Positions 41,380-52,480 are shown, counted from the stretch's first letter. The stretch is 64,000 nt of DNA from Setophaga petechia (GCA_024362935.1 JANCRA010000010.1:11090501-11154500); one strand, 5' to 3'. Notes: generated by a model not told the origin, from the letters alone. Made by a program: numbers and translations.

Positions 41380-41830
41380 TTCATCAGCTGCTAATCATGA
41401 TTTTTTTTATTGCTTTGCTTAGCATTTTCTGGGGAATAAAACCTCAGAGGAGCCCAGTCTTTTGTGGAAAATGAAAGGGCATATAAAAAAATGAATGTAC
41501 ATGGATTCTAAATATTTCAGGTTGTATGACTTTGTGTTTGACCTTAGCAGAAGATGAACTAATCCTGCAATATAATAGACTTTCATAGAGATATGGAAAA
41601 TGGCTGCTTTTTTATCTCAGTTGCCATGGGAACCATCAGAGAGAAGGCCTAGCTGAGATGCAATAGAAGGTTATTAAATGTGTGCTTGTGTATATTGGAA
41701 AAATACAGCTTTTTGTCATCTTGTGTCACTCATAGGTCTTTAATGCGTAATGTTTAGGTTATTAATAAACTAACACAGGTCCATTTTTTACAGAGAACAA
41801 CTGTGAATACAGCCATACAAAATTAGTACA
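41380..41830. promoter_or_regulatory. GATA2: AT-rich putative conserved element with YY1, GATA and RFX motifs
   Basis: A ~450-base unique AT-rich block. Its densest part has AAAATGGCTGC (YY1-like, 41597-41607), TTATCT (GATA, 41612-41617) and GTTGCCATGGGAAC (41620-41633), which matches the palindromic RFX X-box GTTNCCATGGNAAC at every fixed position. An element with this composition upstream of a developmental gene is likely a conserved enhancer, but conservation cannot be checked here. Confidence 0.45.
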
Positions 41831-43039
41831 AGTTGAACATTTGCAAAACTTTCAAGTGCGGGCAGGGGCTGCTGCTTGCCTGCAACATCCCATCAAAGTT
41901 TCTCTCTCTTTCCAGGTAGGGACCAGAGGAGCTTTGCTGGACAGGCAGAGGGAACCAGGAGACTGTGGGTGTCCCCAAGCCAGAATCTTGCTGTCCCCCT
42001 GGCCTGGGGGTCCAGGGCAGTGCTAGCAGTGTGTCATGTGCTGCAATGGGGCAGAATAAAATGTTTCCTTGTCTTGTTCCTGGCACAAGCTCAGGTTGTG
42101 CCAGAGGAAAGAAGATTGGGTGAGCCAAAGGGATATCTGTCCCTGGCTCTGGGTTGGGGGATCTCCTGTTCTGGGGATGGGGGCTGCACACCCAGACTGG
42201 GAGGCAGTAACTATACTGTTATATATTTTGGTGTTGGGAGGGAAAAAAAAAGGAAAAAAAAAAAAAAAAGAATAAGAAACAAGAAATAAAGAGAAAATTA
42301 AAGAAAGAGAGAAAGAAAGGAAGAAAAATCTGATACTGTCCTGAGCTGGAAGGGACAGACTTCACACTAACTCTAAGAGCAAATAACTCCCTTTCTGTAA
42401 AGTTTATTTTTGTCCCTCAGAATCACCAATTACTTCCCAAATTTGGGCTGTCTCAGGTGCCCTCTTGTGCCTGTGGCTGGGAGGTGGAGGGGTCACCCAG
42501 CCCAGCCCGTGGAGGACCCAAGGGATTGGCAGGGCTCCATGGCCAGGGTTTGGGGGGAACAATCTGGGGGAGCCCTGGGAGTTTTCACTAGACTGACCCA
42601 GCTGGACCCTGAGACTGCTGAGGCAGGGGCAGGACTGGGGCACAGCTGAGCCTGGCCGTGGCTTTTTGTGTGGGGACAGAGGTGCTGCCACACACTTCAT
42701 CACTCCCGAAGCACTGACTGCCCAGAGATGCAGGTGAAGGAGGCTGTGGGTGCAGGAGTGAGTGCCAGCAGGTGCCTGAGGATGATGTTCACAACTCTTC
42801 TCCCTTCCCTGCAAATCCACCAGTGCCTTAGCAGAGCAAGCCCAAATTTCCAAGCACACTGTGTGGCAGTACCCTGCACAGTGAGCTGCTGTCCCACCCG
42901 GCTGCCCTGGATCGGGGATGGGCAGGGGACACTCTTGTCACTCCACAGAATCCACAGCGGAGACCCGCGTGTGCCAAGAGCCTCGGGGGTGTCCCGGGCC
43001 CGGCCGGGGGCAGCCCTCGCGCACAGCAGCCCCGCATCC

Positions 43040-43310
43040 ATGCATACTAAGTAAAGCAAGGAATACATAGATTTTGCCTATCTGCCGATCAAACGCGGAG
43101 ATCTGCTCTGGTAAATGATGCATTAGATGCGGTGGCTGTATTTGTTGTGTGAGTTTTGAAAGGGTTCCGATAATCTGGAAGCGAGAGATAAGGAACACCA
43201 TTTATTCAGCAGCACTTTGGAACCAATTTTCAACCCTGTTCAACCCCATTCTCCAGCAGCCTCCAGGAGCCCAGGAGATAAGGATTGGGCTATTCATTAT
43301 CTTCACAAGG
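43040..43310. promoter_or_regulatory. GATA2: GATA/ETS motif cluster, about 2 kb upstream of 1S
   Basis: CTATCT at 43078, CGATAA at 43169, AGATAAGGAA at 43186-43195 (a GATA site fused to an ETS GGAA core), AGATAAGG at 43277 and TTATCT at 43298. The middle of three upstream GATA clusters, and so the positional candidate for the mammalian -2.8 kb autoregulatory element. Inference from motif content and order. Confidence 0.5.
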
Positions 43311-44162
43311 AACAAAGATTAGCTAGCAGAGATGAAAAATTACCCCTGGATAGTAATAATAAGGAAGCTAACCTGGAGAGCTGCTGAGCCTATATTCTCC
43401 TTGCTGCTGGTGCTGCTTCTTCTCTTTTAAAATTCTCTCCTTTTTTTTTTTTCTTTTTTTTTGAATCAATATTGAAAAGGTTGGTTTTTTTTTTTTTTTT
43501 TTTTTTTTAATGGGGGAGGAAATCTTCCCCCACTGTCGATCATATTTTTCAATATGATATGGTTTTTACCGTGAAAGAGAGCAGAGCACGGTCCCCCTTC
43601 CTCCCAGACTTTCAGATGACATCTTTAGTACGAAAGCTTAACAGGAAAGAAAAACATCCTTCTTTTCCAGCGGGCATGAGGAGAAAATCCTGACTCCCTG
43701 CCCGTGCGACCCCCAATGTCCCTGGTGGCACGTGGAGGGGTGACCCGGGCTGTCTCGGGACAGCGCGGCTGGAGAGGAGGAACAGCGCGGTGAGCTCGGG
43801 TGGGCACCGCTCCGGTCTCAGCCCCCTGAGCCCCCGGCTCGCACATCCCAGTCTGACCCCGCTTGGGGAAAAATCTGCAGCCTTCAAACCCCACTTTTCC
43901 CATAGTTTTTCCGCCTGAGCGACAATTCCTCGTTTTGGAGTCGTTCCGTGCCGGGCGATCCCAGGACGCGGCTGCCGACAGCGTCTCCCTCTGCCTGGGC
44001 ACAAGGGAAAAAAGAGGGGATAGATGTATGTATGTGTTTTAATACCACATTCTTTTGTATTTTTCCCCTGCATAAATCTGGTGATGTATCTTCTCTCAGA
44101 GGATGAAGGGTAATACAGGAGGAGTAATTAAAACACTTACTTTGGAAATGGGCTGCGTGGGG

Positions 44163-44179
44163 CTGATAAGAATTATCTG
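44163..44179. promoter_or_regulatory. GATA2: Inverted GATA pair, about 1.1 kb upstream of 1S
   Basis: CTGATAAGAATTATCTG contains TGATAA and, on the other strand, AGATAA, separated by three bases. The innermost of the three upstream GATA clusters, and so a candidate for the -1.8 kb site of mammals. Confidence 0.45.
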
Positions 44180-45079
44180 CCGCATATCAAGGACCCTTTT
44201 TCCCCCGAACCATATCACAAAGACAGACAGAAAATGCCAGCAGAATAGGATCCCCCCCTCTTTTCCCTGCTTACATTTTTACCTCCATTATGATGATAAT
44301 TCCTCTCCCGCGAAACTTTTCTCCATCCCTTCCCGAACCATATTTCGTTACCCCCACCACCCGCAGGGCCCCCACCGGACGCTCTCCGGCCTTTGTTTCT
44401 GTATTAATATGGTTTTCCTGCAGCCTCGGGCGGGGGTCCCGCCTGTCCCCTCCTCTGGAGAATCGCGACGCGGCCCCCGCGCCCCCGTCAGCCCACGGAG
44501 GCAGCGGGGCTGGGCGAGGGGAGCCCCCAGCCCCCCACACACACGCACCGGCAGGGAAACACCCGGCAGGTGAGGGCTGCCAAACCAGGGCTGGGGCGCG
44601 CAAACATTTCCCAAAACATTCGTTCTGGCTGCATTTCTTAGTGCTCTATGAAATGTGTGTTTTACCGTCTCTTTCCTAGCTATAACAACGACTCGTCGCG
44701 TATTATCTGCTTGTGCCTCTTCCAGCTTCTCTGCTGCCTCACTTACTTGCAGGTGCATAGCCCGGAAGGTTGAATTTGGAAGGGAAAGGTGTGAGAAGAA
44801 GCATGAGGTTGTGCAAAAACCAGGCTGGTCAATGGAAAGACAAAAAATCCAAGACTCTCAAAGCATTTCCTTCACTAGGGAGGGAAAGAAAATTAATACG
44901 ACTAGGAGTAATTTATAGGAATAATTGATCCTACGAAGGGTCTTCCCCCCGCAGCCCACCTTCCCTGGGATCAGAGGAAGAAACGAGAGGCTCGGGAGAG
45001 GCTGGGGCTGCTGCGCCCGCCGCGCCGGAGCCCGGTTTCCCCGCGCCGGGGATGTGAGTGCGTGTTGTTGGTATAATAT

Positions 45080-45255
45080 CAATTCATTTAAAATATGAAA
45101 GTCAAGTCGCGTAGACTGTGACAGCAACCGTAACAAAAGGTGCAAGCAACAGACAATGTGATGTGCTTGTACAGATATTGTAATGATGCAAATGAAGTGG
45201 AGGGGACGAGCTGCCGTATTATGTACATAAATACACAGTGGCTCGCCGTGCCATC
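45080..45255 (+). promoter_or_regulatory. GATA2: Candidate distal GATA2 promoter (1S)
   Basis: An AT-rich, unique stretch between two CpG-rich flanks. It holds a perfect octamer ATGCAAAT at 45186-45193 and a TATA-like TACATAAATAC near 45223-45233, placed about 30 bases before the start of the candidate first exon. Vertebrate GATA2 genes use a distal, haematopoietic/neural promoter several kb upstream of the proximal one; this lies about 7.5 kb before the ATG. Start site not proven. Confidence 0.5.
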
Positions 45256-45585
45256 CGTGAATGCAGGAGAGTGAGAGAGAGAAGGGGAGGGAAAGAAGGG
45301 AGAGAGGAAAGGAGAGGGAGGAGGGAGGAAGGGAAGGGGGGAAGGAGGGAACGGAGGAAAAAAAAAAAGGGCTCAGCTCGGAGCTGCTGCCAGTTTTCAG
45401 CGGCGCGCTCGGTGGCAGCCCCTCCGCCCGCCGCAGAGCCGCCGCTCCGGTCGCGGGCAGGCGGGGAGGCTCCGGCGGCCGAACCCCTCCCCAGCCCGCG
45501 GAGCGGCCCCGCCAGGAACAGAACTGACGCTTCCCGTGCACCGTGCGGAGAACTGAAAGAAAAACGAGGATAGGCGAGAGGCAAG
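45255..45585 (+). other. GATA2: Candidate non-coding first exon 1S of GATA2
   Basis: Starts near the purine tract and ends at GGCAAG|GTAAGG, a near-consensus 5' splice site. It would splice to the exon 2 acceptor at 52480. The exon would contain a ~100-base polypurine tract followed by a CpG-rich segment. The donor is seen directly; the 5' end and use of the exon are inferred. Confidence 0.5.
45273..45371 (+). repeat. Polypurine tract
   Basis: 98 of 99 bases are A or G; the only pyrimidine is C at 45352. It is mostly GGA/GAA-like runs ending in A10. The tract could form triplex (H-DNA) or make a GA-rich leader in a 1S transcript. Confidence 0.9.
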
Positions 45586-46078
45586 GTAAGGGCAGCGCGG
45601 CAGCGCGGCTTTGCGCGGCCCTGCTGGTGCCGAGGCGCGGGTCCCGTTGCGGGAGCGCTTCTCTCGGGGCAGTTTTCCCCAGGGACAAATCTGGCAGGGT
45701 TTGTAAAGAACGAAAAAATGTCCCCAGCGCGGCCGGACCTCCCGGGCTGCCGCCTCGCAGCCGGCCGGGCGGAGCCCGGTGCTGCGCCCGCCTGCCCGGG
45801 GGCACCGCGGGGCTCCCCCGGCTCTGCCCGCGGCGGGGCTCTCCCCGCACCGCACCCCGCGGAGAGCGGGGCCGCCGGGCCCTGGTTGGTTGTTTTGATT
45901 TTTTTTTTTCTTTCCCATTGTCACTGGGGTGATTATTTAAATCTCCATCTTGGAAAGTTGCATTTCACCCAGGGCGGCCAGGCAGAGATTTCCCGGAGAC
46001 AGGGTGTGCAGAGAGCCCTGCGTCCCCTCCCCGCAGCTACATCCTATCTCCTCTCTCCCTTTGTTGGCAGATTTGGGC

Positions 46079-46115
<37 letters not shown>

Positions 46116-47959
46116 TGCGAGGGTTTGTTCTGCCCCAAAAGCCGGCAGGGCCCGGCCCCGCTCTCTCTGCACCTGCCTGCCGGGGAGTCCTCCCGTCCCA
46201 GTCCCGTGCGGCAGCTTTACGGGGCTTTGCATGATTTAAAATTACCCAGGCACATCGGGGCACGGCCGCTCCTCTCCGCCGACTCTTTCACCCCATCGCC
46301 TTTTTTTTTCTTCTGTTTTTGTATGTGCAAAGTTCCCCTCTTTATCCTCTTTTTGCTTTGGGGTGCTCAGGCTGGAAGGCAAGAAAAAAAAAAAAATAAA
46401 AAAAGAGAAGCGTCCAGGAGCGAAGCCTGCCTGGTTTTGATGCGATTTCAATAAGAAAAGCGATTTCACTAAGGGAGTGCGAGTTTCGGTCGCGGGGATT
46501 GTTCTTCCCCGGCGCACGGAGCATCTTTATTGAACGCAAACGTATTTTCTTCGGAAGTCTAAGCTCCGGCCTGGCTCAGCCCCGCGGCTCGGGGCAGGCG
46601 TGAGTTGAGTCCCGTTCACCGTGCCGGGTCGGTCTCTCCCCACCAAAGTTTTGCCTGAGGAGAAACAAATCAAACCTGCGGGGTCGGCCTCGTTCCTCCC
46701 TCCTACAACAGCTTCTTCCGAAATAACCTTGAAAGAAAAAATATATATATATACACATAAAATTAACGAGAGATCCTACAAACGAAATCTTTCCTGGCAG
46801 CACCTGAAAAAGAAAATTATACCTTTTTCTGGACACGCGCAGCTTTGTCCAACCTCCCCCTTCCCCACGCACGCATTTCTCTTCGGGAACTCACACAAAA
46901 GGCGGTTTTGTGGGCAGGCTGGGGTCTGCTTGAGGCTTTTCCTCCCCTTTATTTTGCAGCCTAGCGAGCCGGGGGGCTGCGGGCACCAGGCAAATTGCGG
47001 ACAAAGCGCAGGTGAAGGCGTGTGCGGGAGCGTGTCGGGAGCGAGAGTGGGACCGAGGTTCCCACGGTAGGATGCAAACCCCGCAGAAATCCTCTGCGAG
47101 ATGGGGGATAGCTTATTTACAAAAAACAAGCAAAAAATTAAATTTCCGTGATTTATTCCCCTAGTCGTATCTCTAGCGCTCCTTTCTTTTTTCCTTTTTG
47201 TTTTTCCTTAAGGCAGTTTAAGTAAGGGTCTTGTGGTTACGAGGAAACGGTGTCACTTTATAACCCTATCAGGAGCCATTAATACGATTTAGTAACGCAG
47301 GACGGGGGAGCCGGGGGACACGAAAAGCAAAGCGGAGACAAGACCAGAGGGCCGAAAACACCGAGAATTAATTTTTTTAAGGCAGAAAGCAATAACTTTC
47401 TCTCCCCAAAAAATCCAAGGAGATCTACCCGATGCGGGTGCGGGGGCTGCTCGGAGGGACGGCTGGCCGGGGCTCCTACCTGCGGGCGGGTGGGAGCCGC
47501 TGGCAGAGCCGGCTCTCCCCATCCTGCGGGGGAGCAGGGGTGGGACGCCCACGGCAGACCCTCCCAGCCCCTTCCCCAGCTCGCCCGGGGCTCTCGCACC
47601 GCCCGCCTGCACCGGGAGCGCCGCGGCCCCGTGCGGTGCTAAGCACCGAGCACTTCCCTCTCTCCCTCTTCTTCTTTCTTTTCACGGAGTTTTCCTGCCC
47701 TCCCTGCTGGCCTCTGCGGGCTGCACCCCGGGGAGGCAGCGGGCAATGCTGCACAGGAGGTCTCTGCCCCCCGCTCTCCCTTCACTGGGACAGAGTGTGT
47801 CCCTGGGGGCCGCCGGGGGCACCCCAGGAAAGGGGCGTCTGCAGGAGCGTGCCCTGGGGTACGCGGGATCTCCTCAGGTACAATTTTTCTCAGATCCAAA
47901 TACCCAGAATGAAGGGGGAAAAAAAGAGGAAGAATCCCCTCTCCGGACATGTAAATAAA

Positions 47960-48210
47960 TGGTCCGTGTGCGGCGCCGGCTTATTTGTTTTCTGCCTTCT
48001 CCTCTGCCCAAGAATAGGTGTCAACTCTTATCACATGGCACTACTAACTGTTGCTAAAACATGTTGTCGTCTCCCCCCTCCCTTAATGATATGACATCAC
48101 TTGTCAATCAAATCAAAATAACCAGTTGTGCTTCCAGACCTGGGAAAGCTCCCTTATTAAAAGAGAAAAATAAATTGCAACAGCAATAATAATAATAAAA
48201 ATAAAGGTAA
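47960..48210. promoter_or_regulatory. GATA2: AT-rich block with GATA/E-box and PBX-MEIS-like motifs
   Basis: CTTATCACATG (48027-48037) overlaps a GATA site with a CACATG E-box. Further on, TGACATCA (48092-48099) and TGTCAATCA (48102-48110; TGATTGACA on the minus strand) resemble CRE-like and PBX/MEIS sites. It is an island of low GC inside a CpG-rich region, suggesting constraint. Confidence 0.4.
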
Positions 48211-50131
48211 TGAAACGGAGCCCGTAGTGCCCGCGGGAAGAAGGGGGGAAAGAAGGTAAAAGAGGGTTGGCAGGCGCGGGGTGAAGAAGTGGGGCCCGGC
48301 CGGACCCTCTCCGGGGAAGCTTTGGCAGAAAATTGAGGGAAGAGCTGCTTAACCAGCCGTGTGAGCGGCGGGCTGCGGAGCGGAGCTAAGCCGCTCGCCT
48401 CCAGCAGCCAGCGCAGTTCGCTGCTGCTCCCGGCGGGTGCATTAATTCAATTAAAAACCTCAGCCGTGCCGCCGGGGCGGTGAGCGGCCGAGATCAGAGC
48501 CGGCACCCGGTTCGCCAGAACCAGGCAGCGGGGATGGGACACGTCAGGAATTAAAAAAAAAAAAAAAAAAAAAATTGGATAAAATTATAAAATAGAACAA
48601 AATAAACCAACATACTGCGAGCCGGCCGGTTAGGAAGTCTCCCAGCTCAGCCGGGCTCTCAGTAGAAATCTTTCATCCCTGCTGGAGGGGTCATTTATTT
48701 TACAAAGGGTTTGAATGGGAGGGGTTGCAGAAGGAGAGAGGTGGGTGCGAGGAGAGGCGCCGGCCGCCGTAGGAGAGCACCCGGCGGCGGGAGTTGGTAG
48801 CCGGACCCCCGGGCCGGAGGTGGGGCGGGCGCCGGGGAAGCCGGTCCCGGAGCCGCCGCCGCCACCCGCTCGCCCCTTTTGTTTTCCTTCGCCTGCCGCG
48901 CCTCGGGTAACCCGAGACGGGGGCTTCAGGGAGCCCTGGCCGGGCAGCGCCGGGGTCTGCCTCTCCATAAATCAAGCCGCCTGATTAATCTTTACAATTT
49001 GTCTTTTAAAACAAACACGAACGAATTATCAGCTCGTTAACTGCGATTTTATCACCTGCTTAAAACAAACAGCCCACCCCATTCCCCCCCCCCCCCCCAA
49101 AAAAAAAAATCCCCAAAATCGCGTCCCCGTGCTGATGGCAGGAGGACAGTAATTAAAACATCCAAATTAATTAATAAGCATGTAGCCAGGAGCTGGATTT
49201 CGCTGGCGGCGGGAGCCGGCGAGGCCCGGGTGATCCCGGCTGACCGCCGCCCTGCTCCACCGGCCGGGGCTCCACGGGCACGGCGCACCCCGGCCCCGGC
49301 CGCCTGCGGCTGGGTACAACGAGGCGCCGAGGGGATCTACCTGCAAAGGCCCGCCTGTATTTTATAGTTGTCCTTCTTATAAAACATTTTAAAACCCATT
49401 TTCGGGTGATACTTGGGTGATTTTGGTGCATGCAGAAAGAAAATGCTTCGGAGGGAGAAGCCGGATTCTTGGAAAGCTCGCTTGGTTTTCTCTCTGCCTT
49501 TTAACTTTCCCTTTTTTATTTTTTTATTTTTTAATTTTTGCTTTGTTTCCCTTTCCTCCCGGTCACCGGGACTGAGGCTCCCGTGCACTCTCCGCATTTG
49601 CTCTCCCGAACCCCGGCACCTCTCCCAGCAAGCCCGGCCCAGCGCCTGTCCCCGGCCTGCCCGGGCCAACCGGCCCGTCCCGGGAGAAACCCGGCTCCAT
49701 CCACGGCCCCTTCCGCGCCCGGCAGCAGCCGGAGGAGCTGCCCGGCCCCGCCGCTTGCGACCCCCCCCGCAGCGGCAGGAGGGGGCGAGGGGCGCCGCGG
49801 TCCCGGCGCCACCGCGCAGCCCCGAGGTCAGGGGGCCGGGAGGAGCGGGACACCCGGGCTTGGGGTGGAGGAGGCGTCACAGGAGAGCATGCGGAGGGGG
49901 AGGGGGGGGAAGCGTAATCGCCTCCCCCTGTCCCAACCTTCAGGCCCCCCAGTATGGCCCCTGCTCCCGCGGGCTGCGCTGTGCGTTTCCCCCGGGGGGC
50001 TGCCTTGAGGGTCCCTTGGGGGAAGGTTACAGGGGGACAACGAGTGGTGGAGTGGTGGTGGGGGGGAATAGTAAGAGAGGGAGCCCCATGTCGCTCCGAC
50101 CAGACGTGCTCCGCAGCGAGGAAAAGGAGCT

Positions 50132-50178
50132 TTATTATTATTATTATTGCCATTATTATTATTATTATTGTTATTATT
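50132..50178. repeat. (ATT)n microsatellite
   Basis: Interrupted ATT trinucleotide repeat of about 15 units with GCC and GTT interruptions, ending in a T run. It gives the minus-strand asparagine run seen in a spurious reading frame. Confidence 0.9.
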
Positions 50179-51619
50179 TTTTAAAAAGTTCATTTCCTGG
50201 CGAATTTGGCAGTGACGGGTGACGTCAGAGCCCCGGCGTCGTAGTGACTGGGGCGGTCGGGCCGGGGGAGGCCGGCTCCAGCTCCCAACCCCCAGCGCTG
50301 CCCGCCGCGGGGGCGGCCCCGGAGGCAGCGGCAGCAGCAGCATCCTCGGGGCTGCCCCCGCCCGCAGCCCCCAGTAGGGCCCGACGCAAACCCGCACGGC
50401 CCCGGCCGCTCCCGCGCTCCCTGCCCCGGCCGCGCCGTCGGGCTGGAGCCGCGGCCACTGCCCCGCGAGCGGAGGGGCTGCTCCGAGCCCCGGGCAGGGA
50501 CGGTGTCCTCGCCCGCGCCCAGCCAGGAGGGCTGAAGGATTGCGATCAGCGTTTCCCTTTTTCCCCGAAAGCAGCGGCTGAGGAACGGGACAGGAGCGCC
50601 TGGGAAACGGGACACGCAGCAGCGCCCGGCCTCGCTCCGGGGAGTTGTTTGTGCCTTTCCCATTATTATTATTTTCCGCCCCAAAGGCGGACCGGTTTAT
50701 CCGCACCTTCGCGGGTGGCGAAGCCAGACCGGCGCCCCGGCTGCTGCCGCTGAACTGCACCACAAACTCCGCAGAAAAAGCCTGGTGATTCGGGATGCAC
50801 CTCCGCTCCCCGCCCCAAAGCACACGAGTGATTGCAAATATTGAAACTGTGATGTTTGGGTTTTGTTATTAATTATTTTAAGAAAAATTTGTGAGGTTGG
50901 GGAAAAAAAAAGCATTAGCGATGTCGCAGCCCCACTGGGAAGGCTGCACTCCGTCCCAGCGTCCTTGTGGCCGGCCCGGCTCGGCTCGGCTCCCCGGGCC
51001 CAGGGTTGCCAGCCAGCCCCATACCGGGTCCGGCCCGAGCACTACGGGCCGGGTCCGTCCCTGCCCTGCAGCCGGCTCGGAGCGGCCCCGCTGCCCGGGC
51101 CCTGCTCGTCCCGTCGGTCTCCGGGGTCGGCGCGGAGCCTCGCAATTATTTGTTTTTAATTATTTTTTTCCCCATCCAGACAGTTATTTCAAACTAATGT
51201 GACCGGGCTGAGGTCTGTCCCGCTCCCGGCTGCGCGCTGCTGTGCCTGATTTGAGGGATTTTAGCATATTTAACTCCCCGGTGCCGATTTCCAGCCGCGG
51301 GCATCCCGGCGGCGGCGCTGAAAGTCACGGCTCAGTGGCGGGGCAGCACCCGGCGGAGTCAGCCCCATCGCCGAGCCCTTCCCGCACTCCATCGCCGCTC
51401 GGCCCCCCCTCTCCCCGCTCCGCATCCCCGCATTCCCCGGCGGGACCCCCTCCGTTCTGCCGTCCCCGCCCCGCAGGGGCGTGCAGCGCCCGGGCGGGGA
51501 AAGCCCCCACGGCGCTGCCGGGCGAGATGCTGCGAGCGGGGGAAGAGGGGCGGAGGAGGGGGGTCTGCCGCGCTCCCCCCCCCCCCCCCCCCCGGGCCGG
51601 CTCCGTTTGGGGCCGGGGG

Positions 51620-51750
51620 TGCGGTTGGGGGCGGTGTGGGGCGGCGGGATTGGCTGGCCCGGCCGCCGGCCCTGCGCACCCCGGCCCGTCTGCGGCGCCG
51701 CGGCCAGCTGGCGCCAGCGCTCATATAGGATGCGCGGGGATGGGACCGAG
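51620..51750 (+). promoter_or_regulatory. GATA2: Proximal GATA2 promoter (1G)
   Basis: GC boxes at 51627-51636 and 51638-51647, an inverted CCAAT box (ATTGG, 51649-51653) and a TATA-like CATATAG at 51722-51728 are in canonical order and spacing. They predict a start near 51750. The region is CpG-rich and follows a C19 run. The motifs are seen directly; the start is predicted. Confidence 0.7.
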
Positions 51751-51941
51751 TCGGCCAGAGCAGCGGCTTTGCCATCTGAGTAACACTCTCCATCCAACCT
51801 CCTCTGCTCTTCCCGCGCTCGCTCTGCCTTCGCCCCCTCCTCTCCCTCTTCGCTTTTTAAATTCCCCCTCCGTTCTCCCCCTCTTTGCCGCACTCGCATC
51901 CTCCACACCGGCATTCATCGCCACCCAGCCTCCCGCGCCGG
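51750..51941 (+). other. GATA2: GATA2 non-coding exon 1G
   Basis: Pyrimidine-rich 5' UTR exon between the TATA-like box and the donor GCCGG|GTAAGTG. It would join the acceptor CTCCCTACAG at 52480. It corresponds to the ubiquitous proximal first exon described for vertebrate GATA2. The start is approximate. Confidence 0.65.
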
Positions 51942-52480
51942 GTAAGTGTGGGGCGCGGGGGGGTTGCCGCGCCACTGCCAGGGTGCTCTCGCTGCTTTCT
52001 CTAAACACCCTTCTCTCCACTCTTCTCTACCCCCTCCCTATTTCTCCCCCTCCTTTTCCTTTTGTGTCAGTTGGAGTTCTTGCTAGAACTACGCTGTATT
52101 AGTTCTGCCGTTCTTCCTTTTTTACCCCGCTTTTGAAGCCAGCTGGAAAAACTCCTATTGACGTTTCTAGAGGGGGGGGGGGCGAGAACGAAACTATTTC
52201 CTTTTTTCCCTATTTTCCTTTTTCCCCCTTTCCCTTCTTTTTTCCTTTTTGTTTTGAGTTAAGAGTTTGAAATGGATCTCTGTTTATTTTGTGGGGCAAT
52301 GAGCAGGGAGAGACCAAGGCAAGGAGTTTTGGGGACAGGATATTTTTGGAAGGGAGGAGGGGCTCTGCTTCCCCCTCCCCTTCCATGTACCTCTGGGAAA
52401 AGAAGCCGGCCGGGAGCCGGCCCGGCGAGCAGCGCACCCACGGCTGCCGAGCTCCTAAACCCTCCCGTCTCTCCCTACAG
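51942..52480 (+). other. GATA2: GATA2 intron 1
   Basis: 539 bases between the 1G exon and exon 2, opening GTAAGTG and closing CTCCCTACAG. It contains a G-run near 52170-52182 and no other recognised element. Confidence 0.7.

Larger units (their letters stand above)
45586..51620. other. GATA2: GATA2 CpG-rich upstream region / intron of the distal transcript
   Basis: About 6 kb of alternating CpG-rich and AT-rich sequence between the distal and proximal promoters, typical of a large CpG island over a developmental regulator. No coding exon is supported. Simple-sequence tracts: A32 (46082-46113), A22 (48553-48574), C15 then A11 (49084-49109), (ATT)n (50132-50178) and C19 (51575-51593). An AT-rich block at 47960-48210 looks like a conserved element. 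Confidence 0.6.

Noticed and set aside
42330..42372. Possible second CR1 3' end (CTGTCCTGAGCTGGAAGGGA)
   Set aside because: It resembles the CR1 tail and follows an A-rich run, but only about 20-40 bases match, too few to annotate.
44858..45850. 330-codon open frame on the - strand
   Set aside because: It lies across the CpG-rich 1S promoter and the purine tract, which reads as Ser/Leu/Pro/Phe runs on the minus strand. A GATA2 antisense RNA is possible but not supported as coding.
49828..50823. 331-codon open frame on the - strand with an asparagine run
   Set aside because: The asparagine run is the complement of the (ATT)n repeat and the rest is GC-rich chance frame.
51242..52102. 286-codon open frame across the 1G promoter and exon
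   Set aside because: It spans the promoter, the exon and the intron 1 donor; composition is Pro/Ala/Arg from CpG-rich DNA.
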